In this document: positions 1 to 6,801 of the stretch, one piece after another
Layout: each line of letters begins with the position of its first letter
Numbering within the stretch: the stretch's first letter is position 1
Position numbers and translations under genes: made by a program
Assembly: GCA_013821525.1 (NCBI GenBank)
Contig: JACDGR010000132.1
Coordinates: 1 to 8,463 of the forward strand
Direction: 5' to 3'
Origin: Actinomycetota bacterium
GTDB taxonomy: Bacteria; Actinomycetota; Thermoleophilia; Gaiellales; Gaiellaceae
Length of the DNA stretch: 8,463 nucleotides
The notes under the pieces: generated by a model
Told to the model about the DNA's origin: nothing
Database searches by the model: none
Seen by the model: only the letters and a program-made list of their open reading frames with translations

Positions 1-46
1 AGAATCTTCCGGTTTTCGGGTCGTACTTGCGCTGCGGGTCCGACAT
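1..46 (-). CDS. 5' end of a possible divergent gene (partial)
   Basis: Reading the minus strand from an ATG at 46-44 to the left edge gives an open frame beginning MSDPQRKYDPKTGRF. Its first ten or so codons end almost entirely in G or C (TCG, GAC, CCG, CAG, CGC, AAG, TAC, GAC, CCG), like the genes on the other strand, and the peptide is hydrophilic, as a cytoplasmic N-terminus often is. Only 15 codons are visible, so the product cannot be named. Its start would lie 18 bases from the start of the FAD-subunit gene, making a head-to-head pair. A regulator or transporter would be a natural guess here, but nothing visible proves it. Competing plus-strand frames stop at 51-53 (TAA) and 62-64 (TAG), so the tail of an upstream plus-strand gene is an alternative. 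Confidence 0.35.
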   Translation of the reverse strand, partial: MSDPQRKYDPKTGRF

Positions 47-54
47 TTTATAAA
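27..54 (+). promoter_or_regulatory. Candidate promoter of the operon
   Basis: TATAAA at 49-54 is a good -10-like hexamer in an otherwise GC-rich window. A weak -35-like TTGCGC lies at 27-32, with 16 bases between them. The -10 sits inside a perfect 10-base palindrome, TTTTATAAAA (46-55). Initiation about seven bases downstream would fall near base 61, only a few bases before the ATG at 65. No Shine-Dalgarno sequence precedes that ATG, so a leaderless or nearly leaderless mRNA is plausible, as is common in Actinobacteria. The -35 match is poor and the site overlaps the putative divergent gene, so the call is tentative. Confidence 0.3.
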
Positions 55-64
55 ACCCATCTAG

Positions 65-874
65 ATGCTTCTCCGCGAGGTTGGATATGCGAGGCCCGAA
101 TCGCTCGAGGAAGCGCTCGAGCTCTTGCGCACGAACGACGGCGCCCGGGCGCTCGCGGGCGGCCAGACCCTCGTCAACGTGATGAAGGCGCGCGCCGGCT
201 CGCCCGACGCGCTGATCGACCTGAGCCGCCTCGACGCGCTGAAGGGGATCGAACTCGCCGCCGACGGCACGCTCTCGATCGGCGCGATGGTCACCTACAC
301 CGAGCTCGCCGAGTCGAGCGAGGGGCGTGCCCGGCCGATCCTCGGCGAGGTCTGTGCCCAGATCGCCGACGTCCAGGTGCGAAACAGGGGCACGATCGGC
401 GGCAACATCTGCACGAACGACCCGACGAACCATCTGCCGCCGCTCCTCGTTGCGCTCGGCGCCGAGCTGACGGTCGCGGGCGCGGACGGCCAGCGAGTCG
501 TCTCGTCCACCGACTTCTTTCTCGGCGTCTACATGACCGCCGTCGGCCCGGGCGAGCTCCTGACGAAGATCACTGTCCCTGCCGGGCGCGGCGACGGCTT
601 CGAGGCAGTGACGCTCGGCGTCGAAGGAACGTGCATCGCCAGCGCGGCCGCGTCCGTGAACGGCAGCGTCAGGCTCGCGCTCGGCTGCGTCGACGCCGTG
701 CCCGTGCTCCTCGAGCCTGCCTCCACCGACGCGGACGCCGTGCGCGCCGCCGTGCGGGGAGCAGACCTGCAGCCGCCCGCCGACGTTCACGCGTCGAGCG
801 AGTACCGCACCCATCTCGCAGAAGTGCTCGCCGTTCGCGCGGTCGAGAGCGCTTCGAACAAGCAGAAAGGCTGA
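65..874 (+). CDS. Molybdenum hydroxylase FAD-binding (medium) subunit, CoxM-like
   Basis: This 269-residue protein is the FAD subunit of a three-subunit xanthine dehydrogenase/CO dehydrogenase-family hydroxylase. It passes electrons from the iron-sulfur subunit to the final acceptor. The N-terminus has the family pattern (YARPESLEEALELL). The two FAD-binding loops are visible as AGGQT (residues 31-35) and RNRGTIGGNICTNDP (about 106-120). The segment IGAMVTYTEL (about 72-81) is also typical. Length is slightly short for the family (usually about 280-290), with a compact C-terminal domain. The ATG at 65 is preceded directly by an in-frame TAG (62-64), so no earlier start is possible. No Shine-Dalgarno sequence is seen. 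The next gene starts four bases after the stop. The subunit assignment is secure; the substrate is unknown, so no cox symbol is given. Confidence 0.93.
   Translation: MLLREVGYARPESLEEALELLRTNDGARALAGGQTLVNVMKARAGSPDALIDLSRLDALKGIELAADGTLSIGAMVTYTELAESSEGRARPILGEVCAQIADVQVRNRGTIGGNICTNDPTNHLPPLLVALGAELTVAGADGQRVVSSTDFFLGVYMTAVGPGELLTKITVPAGRGDGFEAVTLGVEGTCIASAAASVNGSVRLALGCVDAVPVLLEPASTDADAVRAAVRGADLQPPADVHASSEYRTHLAEVLAVRAVESASNKQKG
864..870 (+). promoter_or_regulatory. Ribosome binding site supporting a TTG start
   Basis: AGAAAGG at 864-870 lies inside the last codons of the FAD-subunit gene, eight bases before the TTG at 879-881. No ATG or GTG lies closer to the expected N-terminus of the iron-sulfur subunit, so this site decides the TTG start. 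Confidence 0.6.
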
Positions 875-878
875 TCAT

Positions 879-1361
879 TTGAGCGCCCCGACGATCTCGA
901 ACTCCCGCACGATCACCGTCACGATCAACGGCACGACGTACGAGCGCGAGGTCGAGGCGAGGAAGCTCCTGATCCACTTCATCCGCGACGACGTCGACCT
1001 GACCGGGAGCCACATCGGCTGCGATACAGGCAACTGCGGCGCCTGCTCGGTGATCGTCGACGGGACGCTCGTCAAGAGCTGCATGCTGCTCGCGGTGCAG
1101 GCGGACGGCTCGACGATCGAGACGGTCGAGGGCCTTGCCGACGGTGAGGAGCTCTCGAAGCTGCAGCAGGCCTTCAGCGCGCGTCACGCCCTGCAGTGCG
1201 GCTACTGCACGCCCGGGATGCTGATGAGCGCGACCGCGCTGCTGCGCGAGAACCCGACGCCGAGCGAGGACGAGATCAAGAAGGGGCTGCAGGGCAACAT
1301 CTGCCGTTGCACCGGCTACTGGAACATCTTCGAGGCGGTCAAGGAGGCGTCGGGCCAGTGA
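879..1361 (+). CDS. Molybdenum hydroxylase [2Fe-2S] (small) subunit, CoxS-like
   Basis: This 160-residue electron-transfer subunit carries two [2Fe-2S] clusters that link the molybdenum centre to FAD. The N-terminal plant-ferredoxin-type cluster uses C48, C53, C56 (GCDTGNCGAC) and C68. The C-terminal helical domain binds the second cluster through C107, C110 (QCGYCTPGM), C142 and C144 (GNICRCTGY). All eight cysteines are present and the length is normal for the family (about 155-165). Translation most likely begins at TTG 879, four bases after the upstream stop, with AGAAAGG as ribosome binding site. The stop TGA (1359-1361) overlaps the GTG start of the large subunit, so the two are probably translationally coupled. 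No twin-arginine signal precedes the ferredoxin domain, so the enzyme is expected to be cytoplasmic. Confidence 0.95.
   Translation: MSAPTISNSRTITVTINGTTYEREVEARKLLIHFIRDDVDLTGSHIGCDTGNCGACSVIVDGTLVKSCMLLAVQADGSTIETVEGLADGEELSKLQQAFSARHALQCGYCTPGMLMSATALLRENPTPSEDEIKKGLQGNICRCTGYWNIFEAVKEASGQ
1341..1347 (+). promoter_or_regulatory. Strong ribosome binding site for the large subunit
   Basis: AAGGAGG at 1341-1347 is a near-perfect anti-16S match, ten bases before the GTG at 1358. It sits within the last codons of the [2Fe-2S] subunit gene. It fixes the large-subunit start at 1358 rather than at the in-frame ATG at 1196, which lies deep inside the small-subunit gene. Confidence 0.8.
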
Positions 1362-3856
1362 CGTCGTCGACCACCACATCGTCGACCACCACCGTCGCGC
1401 CGCCGCAGCAGGTCGAGACCGAGGCGCCCGCCGAGACCTGGAAGGGCCAGAACGTCCCGCGCAAGGAGGACAAGCGTCTCGTCCAGGGCCAGGGCGTGTT
1501 CGTCGACGACGTCAAGCGGCACGGCATGGGCTACATCCATTTCGTGCGCTCGCCCTACGCCCACGCGCACATCACCTCGCTCGACGTCTCGAAGGCCGAA
1601 GCCGCGCCGGGCGTCTACGGCACCCTGACCGGCGAGGAGGTCGCGTCGCTGACCGACCCGTTCTTCCAGATCTCGTCGGTGCCGGGAGCGCACGTCAAGG
1701 ACTACGCGCTCGCAGTCGGGAAGGTGCGCTACGTCGGCGAGGCGATCGTCGCCGTCGTCGCCGAGACGCGTGAGCTCGCGCGCGACGCATCGGAGCTCGT
1801 CGAGATCGAGTACGAGCCGATCGCGCCGATCACCGATGCGCGACACGCGCAGGAAGAAGGTGTGCCTGCGATCCACGAGGAGGCCGGCGGCAACCTGATG
1901 TGGGAAGGCACGTACGAGTGGGGCGACCTGGACGCCGCGTTCGCGGAGGCCGACAAGATCGTCAAGATCGACGAGCTGCACTTCCATCGCTTCAACTCGA
2001 CACCGCTCGAGACGAACGGAGCGCTCGTCGAGTTCAACCGCGGCGTCGGTCAGTGGACGATCCACACGAACAACCAGTTCCCCGGGTTCGCGGCGATCAT
2101 GATGGGGCCGGCGATGCGCACCGGGCTCGACAAGCTCCGGTTCGTCACACAGGACATCGGCGGCGGCTTCGGCAACAAGATCACCTCGCATCCGCAGCTC
2201 GTCGCCTGCTGCCTGCTCGCGCGCAAGCTGAACCGGCCCGTCCAGTGGACGGAATGGCGCACCGATTTTCATTCGTCGATGTCGCACGGAAACGAGCGCT
2301 GGTTCCACGACACCGAGGTCGCCGTCAAGGCCGACGGCACGCTGCTCGGCTTCCGCACGAAGGCGCTCGACGACGCAGGCGCCTGGCTGCGCTACGAGCC
2401 GCTCGGCGGTGTCATCTGGGCGCAGGTGACGCCGGGCATGTACCGGTGGCGCCACATCAAGCTCGAGTTCACGCAGGTGGCGACCAACAAGGCGCCGGTG
2501 TCGCCGAACCGCGGTTACTCGCGCATGCAGCACCTCTGGTTCACCGAGCGCGTGATCGACATCGTCGCCGCCGAGCTCGATCTCGACCCGGTCGAGGTGC
2601 GCAAGAAGAACTACATCCGCGCCGAGGACATGCCCTACGAGACGCCGAACGGGTGCGTCTACGACTCGGGCGACTACGCGAAGATGCTCGACGTCGGGCT
2701 CGACCTGATCGGCTGGGACAAGCGCGAGGAGCGGCGCGCCGACGCCGCAGCGCGCGGAAAGCTCCTCGGGATCGGCATCGGCTCGACGCTCGACTCCGGT
2801 ACGAACAACTTCGGCCAGTCGCGAATGATCAACCCGGAGCTGCAGTTCTCGGGCAACAACGAGGTCGCCACCGTCAAGCTCGACATCTTCGGCGAGATCG
2901 TCGTCACGCTCGGCACGACGCCGCAGGGCCAAGGCCACGAGACGACGGCCGCACAGGTTGTCGCCGACATCCTCCAGTGCTCGGTCGACGATGTGCACGT
3001 CCGTGCGGGCCACGACTCGTACTGGAACTCGCACGCAGGCTTCTCCGGCACGTATGCGTCGCAGTTCGCGGTCACCGGGCTCTCTGCGGTGAAGGGCGCC
3101 ACCGACATGCTGGCCGCAGAGATCAAGAAGCTCGCGGGCGCGGTCTTCGGCGGTGTGCCGGAGGAGGCGCTCGAGCTCGCCGAGGGCACGGTGCGCATCA
3201 AGGACAATCCCGACGCGGCACTGCCTTTCATGGCCTGCGGCGCGATCATCAATGCGAACAACGCGGGACTGCCCGAGGACCTCGGCGTCACGCTGAACTG
3301 CCGCTACGTCTACCGGCCACCCTTCGAGGTTCCGGACGTCGAACGGAAGTTCGGCAACCTGACTCTCACCTACGCCGCACAGGTGCACGTCGCGATCGTC
3401 GAGATCGATCCCGAGACGGGCTACTACGACATCGTCGACTACGCCGCCGTCGACGACTGCGGTAAGCGCATCAACCCCCAGATCGTCGAGGGCCAGGTAA
3501 TGGGCGCAACAGCCCAGGCGCTCGGCGGTGTCATGCACGAGCAATTCGTCTACGACGAAGACGGGAACCTCTTGACACCGAACTTCTACGACTATCACGT
3601 GCCCCACGCACTCGACATGCCGCCGCTCAAGACGGGGTTCATCGAGAGCCCGTCGCCGTTCACCGCGCTCGGCACGAAAGGGATGGGGGAGGGCGGCGGC
3701 GCCGGCATCCATGCGGTCTGCGCGGCCGTCCAGGACGCCCTGCGCTCGCAGGGCGGCGCGATCGTGGTCGACAGCGCGAACCCCTACCACACGGTGTGGG
3801 AGATGCTGCAGCATCCAGAACGCACCAAGGAATCCGTACGGACGGTGGACGCATGA
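1358..3856 (+). CDS. Molybdopterin-binding large (catalytic) subunit, CoxL-like hydroxylase
   Basis: This 832-residue catalytic subunit of a xanthine oxidase-family hydroxylase inserts water-derived oxygen into its substrate at a molybdenum-cytosine-dinucleotide-type centre. The family N-terminus is seen as GQNVPRKEDKRLVQGQGVFVDD, starting near residue 30 (the part shown is not a full alignment). Cofactor-binding motifs follow: IGGGFGNK (267-274), PQGQGHETTAAQ (522-533) and GTKGMGEGG (772-780). E778 is in the position of the catalytic base. The substrate-loop region reads SPNRGYSRMQ (382-391). It lacks the AYxCSFR loop of form I CO dehydrogenase and differs from the AYRGAGR loop of form II-like proteins, so a non-CO substrate is likely. 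Start GTG 1358 overlaps the upstream TGA. The first 25 or so residues are an unusual Ser/Thr-rich extension. Length is slightly above the usual 770-800. Confidence 0.93.
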   Translation: MTSSTTTSSTTTVAPPQQVETEAPAETWKGQNVPRKEDKRLVQGQGVFVDDVKRHGMGYIHFVRSPYAHAHITSLDVSKAEAAPGVYGTLTGEEVASLTDPFFQISSVPGAHVKDYALAVGKVRYVGEAIVAVVAETRELARDASELVEIEYEPIAPITDARHAQEEGVPAIHEEAGGNLMWEGTYEWGDLDAAFAEADKIVKIDELHFHRFNSTPLETNGALVEFNRGVGQWTIHTNNQFPGFAAIMMGPAMRTGLDKLRFVTQDIGGGFGNKITSHPQLVACCLLARKLNRPVQWTEWRTDFHSSMSHGNERWFHDTEVAVKADGTLLGFRTKALDDAGAWLRYEPLGGVIWAQVTPGMYRWRHIKLEFTQVATNKAPVSPNRGYSRMQHLWFTERVIDIVAAELDLDPVEVRKKNYIRAEDMPYETPNGCVYDSGDYAKMLDVGLDLIGWDKREERRADAAARGKLLGIGIGSTLDSGTNNFGQSRMINPELQFSGNNEVATVKLDIFGEIVVTLGTTPQGQGHETTAAQVVADILQCSVDDVHVRAGHDSYWNSHAGFSGTYASQFAVTGLSAVKGATDMLAAEIKKLAGAVFGGVPEEALELAEGTVRIKDNPDAALPFMACGAIINANNAGLPEDLGVTLNCRYVYRPPFEVPDVERKFGNLTLTYAAQVHVAIVEIDPETGYYDIVDYAAVDDCGKRINPQIVEGQVMGATAQALGGVMHEQFVYDEDGNLLTPNFYDYHVPHALDMPPLKTGFIESPSPFTALGTKGMGEGGGAGIHAVCAAVQDALRSQGGAIVVDSANPYHTVWEMLQHPERTKESVRTVDA
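1364..1393 (+). repeat. 15-base tandem repeat at the start of the large-subunit gene
   Basis: TCGTCGACCACCACA (1364-1378) is followed directly by TCGTCGACCACCACC (1379-1393), identical at 14 of 15 bases. Read in frame it encodes SSTTT twice, giving the protein the low-complexity start MTSSTTTSSTTTV. The unit is a multiple of three, so changes in copy number would alter length without breaking the frame. Confidence 0.9.
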
Positions 3857-4470
3857 ACGTCTCCGGAGAGCGCACGTTCGCTGCGCCTCGTCAGGCGGTC
3901 TGGGATGTCCTGAACGACCCGGAGTCGATGGCGAAGACGATGCCGGGCGTCGAGAGCTTCGACGTCCATGACGCCGAGCGGTGGACGGCGAACGTGAAGA
4001 TCCCGCTCGGTCTCGGCGGACTGAAGATGAAGATCGACATGACGAAGACCGAGGAGCGCGAGCCGGAGTTCGCCCGCCTCGCGATCAAGGGTGCGGGCGT
4101 CGGCGCGATGTTGAACATGCAAACGTCGTTCACGCTCACCGACGCGCCGGCGGGCGGCACCCAGATGGCGTGGGCGGCCGACGTGAAGCTCGCCGGGCCG
4201 GTCGGCTCGATGGGCCAGCGCGTGCTGCAGCCGATCGTCAACCAGCAGGTCTCGCACGTGCTCAACTCGCTCGACAAGCAGATCCAGGAGCAGACGGCGG
4301 CGACGCCGTCGACCGGGCCGACCGATGCCGGCCCGCCCGCCGACGCGGATCGCGAGCCGGCGCCTGACACCGGCACGAGCGGCGCCGGCGAGGGTGTCAG
4401 CCCGCTGTCGCCCGAGGCGTACGAGCCGGAGCCTGAGGGGCCGACCACTTCCACCGAAGACAAGGGCTAG
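3853..4470 (+). CDS. CoxG/SRPBCC-family accessory protein with acidic disordered tail
   Basis: The 205-residue protein has an SRPBCC (START-like) domain at about residues 1-148, beginning GERTFAAPRQAVWDVLNDPESMAKTMPG, typical of CoxG-like proteins (pattern partly quoted). In CO dehydrogenase clusters CoxG is linked to membrane recruitment of the enzyme, and relatives may carry lipid-like electron acceptors. Here an assembly, membrane-recruitment or electron-transfer role for the preceding hydroxylase is inferred. Residues 149-205 are rich in Pro, Thr, Glu, Asp and Gly and look disordered. No C-terminal hydrophobic anchor is present. ATG 3853 overlaps the large-subunit TGA (ATGA). An in-frame upstream ATG at 3796 would run 60 bases into that gene and adds a non-family N-terminus, so it was not chosen. 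Only a weak GGTGG precedes the start, consistent with coupled translation. Confidence 0.85.
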   Translation: MNVSGERTFAAPRQAVWDVLNDPESMAKTMPGVESFDVHDAERWTANVKIPLGLGGLKMKIDMTKTEEREPEFARLAIKGAGVGAMLNMQTSFTLTDAPAGGTQMAWAADVKLAGPVGSMGQRVLQPIVNQQVSHVLNSLDKQIQEQTAATPSTGPTDAGPPADADREPAPDTGTSGAGEGVSPLSPEAYEPEPEGPTTSTEDKG

Positions 4471-4473
4471 CCC

Positions 4474-5508
4474 ATGGCCGTTCCCTTCCGGATCGGGGTC
4501 ATGCAGCTGACCATGGAGCCTCTCGACGAGATGCTCGCGTCTGCGCGGGCGATGGACGAGGCGGGCCTGGACACGATCTGGCTCGCAGAGGCCTACCCGT
4601 GGTGGCGCAAGCACGGCATGGAGGCGCGTTCCTCGACCGGCGTCGCCGCGCTGATGGCGAGCGAGACCGAGCGCCTGACGATCGGCTGGGGGATCATCGC
4701 TGCGTCGACCCGCCATCCGGTGCAGGTCGCGATGGACGCGCGCGTGGTGCAGGAGGCGGCGGGGCCGGGCCGGTTCGTGCTCGGCTTCGGCACCTCGAAG
4801 ATCTTCCTCAACAACACGAAGATGCAGACGAAGAAGACGCTCGGGCCGATGCGCGACGCCGTGAACATCGTGCGTGGCGTGCTCGGTGGCGAGCGCTTCG
4901 AGTACGACGGTGACACGTGGAGCGCCGATGTGCCGGCGATGCAAGCCGAGGCGCATGCGCCCCGCGAGGTGCCGCCCGTCTACGTCGCCGCGACGGCGCC
5001 GAAGATGCAGGCGCTCGCCGGTGAGATCGGTGACGGGTGCCTGACGCCGTCGATCACGACGCCTGCCTTCGTCGAGTACACGCGTGGGAACGTGAACGCT
5101 GACATCGACATCGGCTGCACGGTCGTCGCGTCGATCCACGCAACCGACCGCGCCAAGGGGCGCGACGGTGCGCGCGAGATCGCCGGCATGTATCTCGCCA
5201 ACAAGGTGCAGAACATCCAGGGTTCCGCCGACACGCTGCTAGACCTCGCGGGGCTCGAGCAGGACGAGATCCGGCCGGTCGCCGAGGCGATGGAGCGAGG
5301 TGGGCGCCTCGCAGCGAAGGAGCAGGTGACCGACCCGATCCTCGACAAGTGCAAGCCGATTGCCGGCACGCCTGATGACTGCATCGCGGCGATCGAAGAG
5401 TACAAGGCCGCCGGCTGCACGCACGTGATGCTCGAGCTGTGGGGCGAAGACCGGCTCGAGCAGATCAGGCTGTTCGGCGAGCAGGTGCTGCCGCACGTGC
5501 GCCCATGA
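4474..5508 (+). CDS. Luciferase-like (LLM class) flavin/F420-dependent oxidoreductase
   Basis: This 344-residue TIM-barrel protein belongs to the bacterial luciferase-like superfamily and most resembles the F420-dependent branch (methylenetetrahydromethanopterin reductase-like). Visible signatures are FRIGVMQ at the first strand (5-11), the ARAMDEAGLDTIWLAEA motif (25-41), GRFVLGFGTSK (99-109) and PVYVAATAPKMQALAGEIGDG (about 169-188), followed by the C-terminal GTPDDCIAAIEEYKAAGCTHVML region. Family members carry out hydride transfer or monooxygenation, and some open heterocyclic rings (RutA is a flavin-dependent example in the wider superfamily). Cofactor choice between F420 and FMN is inferred. 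AAGGG at 4462-4466 is a good ribosome binding site, seven bases before ATG 4474. The stop overlaps the next start (ATGA, 5505-5508), placing it firmly in the operon. The substrate cannot be told from the sequence. Confidence 0.88.
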   Translation: MAVPFRIGVMQLTMEPLDEMLASARAMDEAGLDTIWLAEAYPWWRKHGMEARSSTGVAALMASETERLTIGWGIIAASTRHPVQVAMDARVVQEAAGPGRFVLGFGTSKIFLNNTKMQTKKTLGPMRDAVNIVRGVLGGERFEYDGDTWSADVPAMQAEAHAPREVPPVYVAATAPKMQALAGEIGDGCLTPSITTPAFVEYTRGNVNADIDIGCTVVASIHATDRAKGRDGAREIAGMYLANKVQNIQGSADTLLDLAGLEQDEIRPVAEAMERGGRLAAKEQVTDPILDKCKPIAGTPDDCIAAIEEYKAAGCTHVMLELWGEDRLEQIRLFGEQVLPHVRP

Positions 5509-6725
5509 CGGTCTCGGTCGACCGCGAGCGCCTCGTCGCGACGGCGAGCTCACTGATCGACGTCCACAGCTTCACAGGCAGCGAGCAGGCGATGGCCGAG
5601 CGGATGGTTGAGCTCTTCGACGAGCTGGGCCTGCAGGTGCAGTGGCAACAGGTGGAGGACGGCCGCGCAAATGCGTTCGCAACGTGGAGTGGAACCGGCG
5701 GTGGCAAGTCGCTGATGTTCAACGGTCACCTGGACACCTCATACTCGGGACGCGAGCCGTGGCTGCGCGACGTGTCGGGCTTTCAGCCGAAGGCATTCGT
5801 GCGTGAAGGTCGCCTCTACGGTCTCGGGATCTCGAACATGAAAGGCGCGCTCGCCTGCTACGTCGAGGCCGTGCGGGCGCTCAAGGACGCGGGTGTCCGG
5901 CTGAAGGGAGACGTTCTGATCGCGGCCGTCTGCGGCGAGATCGAGAAGACGCAGTACGGCGACGCACAGGGGAGCGAGTACCGGGGCTACGCCGCCGGTA
6001 CGCGTTATCTCGTCTCCCATGGCGGCGTCGCCGACATGTGCCTGCTCGGCGAGCCGACGGAGGGCAAGGTCGTGCTGGGCCATTTCGGTGCGCTCTGGCT
6101 TCGCATCCGCACGCACGGCAACTTCATCCATACCGCGTTCAGCGAGGGCAAGCGTGGCGAGAACTCGGTGCTGCGCATGCACGAGGTGACGAGTGCCGTC
6201 CTCGAATGGATCCCGACCTGGGAAGACGACGAGTCGAACAGCTACCGCGGTGCGAAGGCGATCGTCAACATCGGCGCGGTCGAGGGCGGCTTCGGCTGGC
6301 GCGTCTCGCGCACCCCGCATCACACCGACCTTTTCCTCGACGTGCGCGTGCCGCCCACCAAGCCGATGGGCACGGCACGTAGCGAGGTACTCGACTTCGT
6401 CCGCTCGCTCGCGGAGCGTTTTCCCGACTACGGCATCGAGGGCGAGGTCTACGTGACCGCCCCGGGCGCGGAGATCGACGAGGGCCACGAGCTCGTCGGT
6501 GCGATCGACCGTGCGCACGCGGAGGTCTTCGGCGAGACGCCGGGGCGCGACGTCACCCGCTGGTTCAGCGATGCCTCGGCGCTGACGCGCTACGGCATTC
6601 CCACCGTCAACTACGGAACCTCGACCGGGCTCATGGACGTCGAGCTCGGCGAGAACCTCGAGATCGAAGGGCTGGTCAAGATGGCACAGACGTACGCGCG
6701 CGTTGCGATGAAGGTGTGTGGATGA
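5505..6725 (+). CDS. M20-family amidohydrolase/deacylase homologue with altered metal site
   Basis: This 406-residue protein has the ArgE/DapE/carboxypeptidase G2 fold, whose members usually hydrolyse amide bonds in small molecules with two zinc ions. Conserved elements seen are MFNGHLDTS (71-79, metal ligand H75 and adjacent D77), GEPT (182-185, ligand E183) and the dimerisation-domain segment containing H209 and GENSVLRM. Length is typical. Other key positions differ. The bridging aspartate of the usual DMKG motif is N111 (ISNMKG). The usual Glu-Glu pair reads G144-E145. The C-terminal segment where a metal-binding His is expected reads GTSTGLMDVELGENLEIE and has no His. ATG 5505 overlaps the upstream stop; an in-frame upstream start at 5439 would only extend into that gene. 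An amide-hydrolysing role in the pathway is likely from the fold, but the chemistry may be non-standard. Confidence 0.85.
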   Translation: MTVSVDRERLVATASSLIDVHSFTGSEQAMAERMVELFDELGLQVQWQQVEDGRANAFATWSGTGGGKSLMFNGHLDTSYSGREPWLRDVSGFQPKAFVREGRLYGLGISNMKGALACYVEAVRALKDAGVRLKGDVLIAAVCGEIEKTQYGDAQGSEYRGYAAGTRYLVSHGGVADMCLLGEPTEGKVVLGHFGALWLRIRTHGNFIHTAFSEGKRGENSVLRMHEVTSAVLEWIPTWEDDESNSYRGAKAIVNIGAVEGGFGWRVSRTPHHTDLFLDVRVPPTKPMGTARSEVLDFVRSLAERFPDYGIEGEVYVTAPGAEIDEGHELVGAIDRAHAEVFGETPGRDVTRWFSDASALTRYGIPTVNYGTSTGLMDVELGENLEIEGLVKMAQTYARVAMKVCG

Positions 6726-6754
6726 TTGTCACGTTTCTGAGCGGCGGCAGCCAT

Positions 6755-6786
6755 CGGCGGAGCCCGGCTCCGCCGGGCGGGAGCCG
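6755..6786 (+). promoter_or_regulatory. Hairpin with a competing alternative in the only real intergenic gap
   Basis: In the 76-base gap before the FAH-family gene, 6755-6763 pairs with 6767-6775 (nine G/C-rich pairs, three-base loop). The downstream arm can instead pair with a third segment: 6765-6771 with 6780-6786 (seven pairs, eight-base loop). The two structures exclude each other, and the second ends at the first base of the GAAGG ribosome-binding-site candidate (6786-6790). No T-run follows, so an intrinsic terminator is unlikely. A role in translation control or mRNA processing is possible but unproven. Confidence 0.5.
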
Positions 6787-6801
6787 AAGGCGGTCAGGGA
6801 C

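Noticed and set aside
1196..1357. Extension of the large subunit to an upstream in-frame ATG
   Set aside because: The extra 54 residues are an out-of-frame reading of the [2Fe-2S] gene and match no family N-terminus. AAGGAGG followed by GTG at 1358 is far better.
1364..1393. CRISPR or integration-site repeat
   Set aside because: There are only two adjacent 15-base units in frame within coding sequence, without spacers; a coding microduplication explains them.
1316..3814. An 832-codon open frame on the minus strand opposite the large subunit
   Set aside because: It is codon-aligned with the plus-strand gene, and its stops would need TTA, CTA or TCA codons there, which this GC-rich gene does not use. 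The translation is Arg/Asp/Val-rich with no family motifs. It is a shadow.
1358..3856. Annotation as aerobic CO dehydrogenase large subunit (coxL)
   Set aside because: Subunit order and a CoxG-like neighbour resemble cox operons, but the diagnostic AYxCSFR loop is absent and the downstream genes are catabolic hydrolases, so a cox symbol would mislead.
3784..5139. A 451-codon minus-strand open frame across the CoxG-like and LLM genes, with similar long ones at 669-1379, 5739-6518, 6676-7644 and 7557-8456
   Set aside because: All lie opposite well-supported genes, have arginine-rich compositions without domains, and follow from G/C third-position bias.
6755..6775. Intrinsic terminator between the M20 and FAH genes
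   Set aside because: The stem is strong, but it is followed by GGGCGGG-type sequence and has no T-run, and the downstream genes look like part of the same operon.
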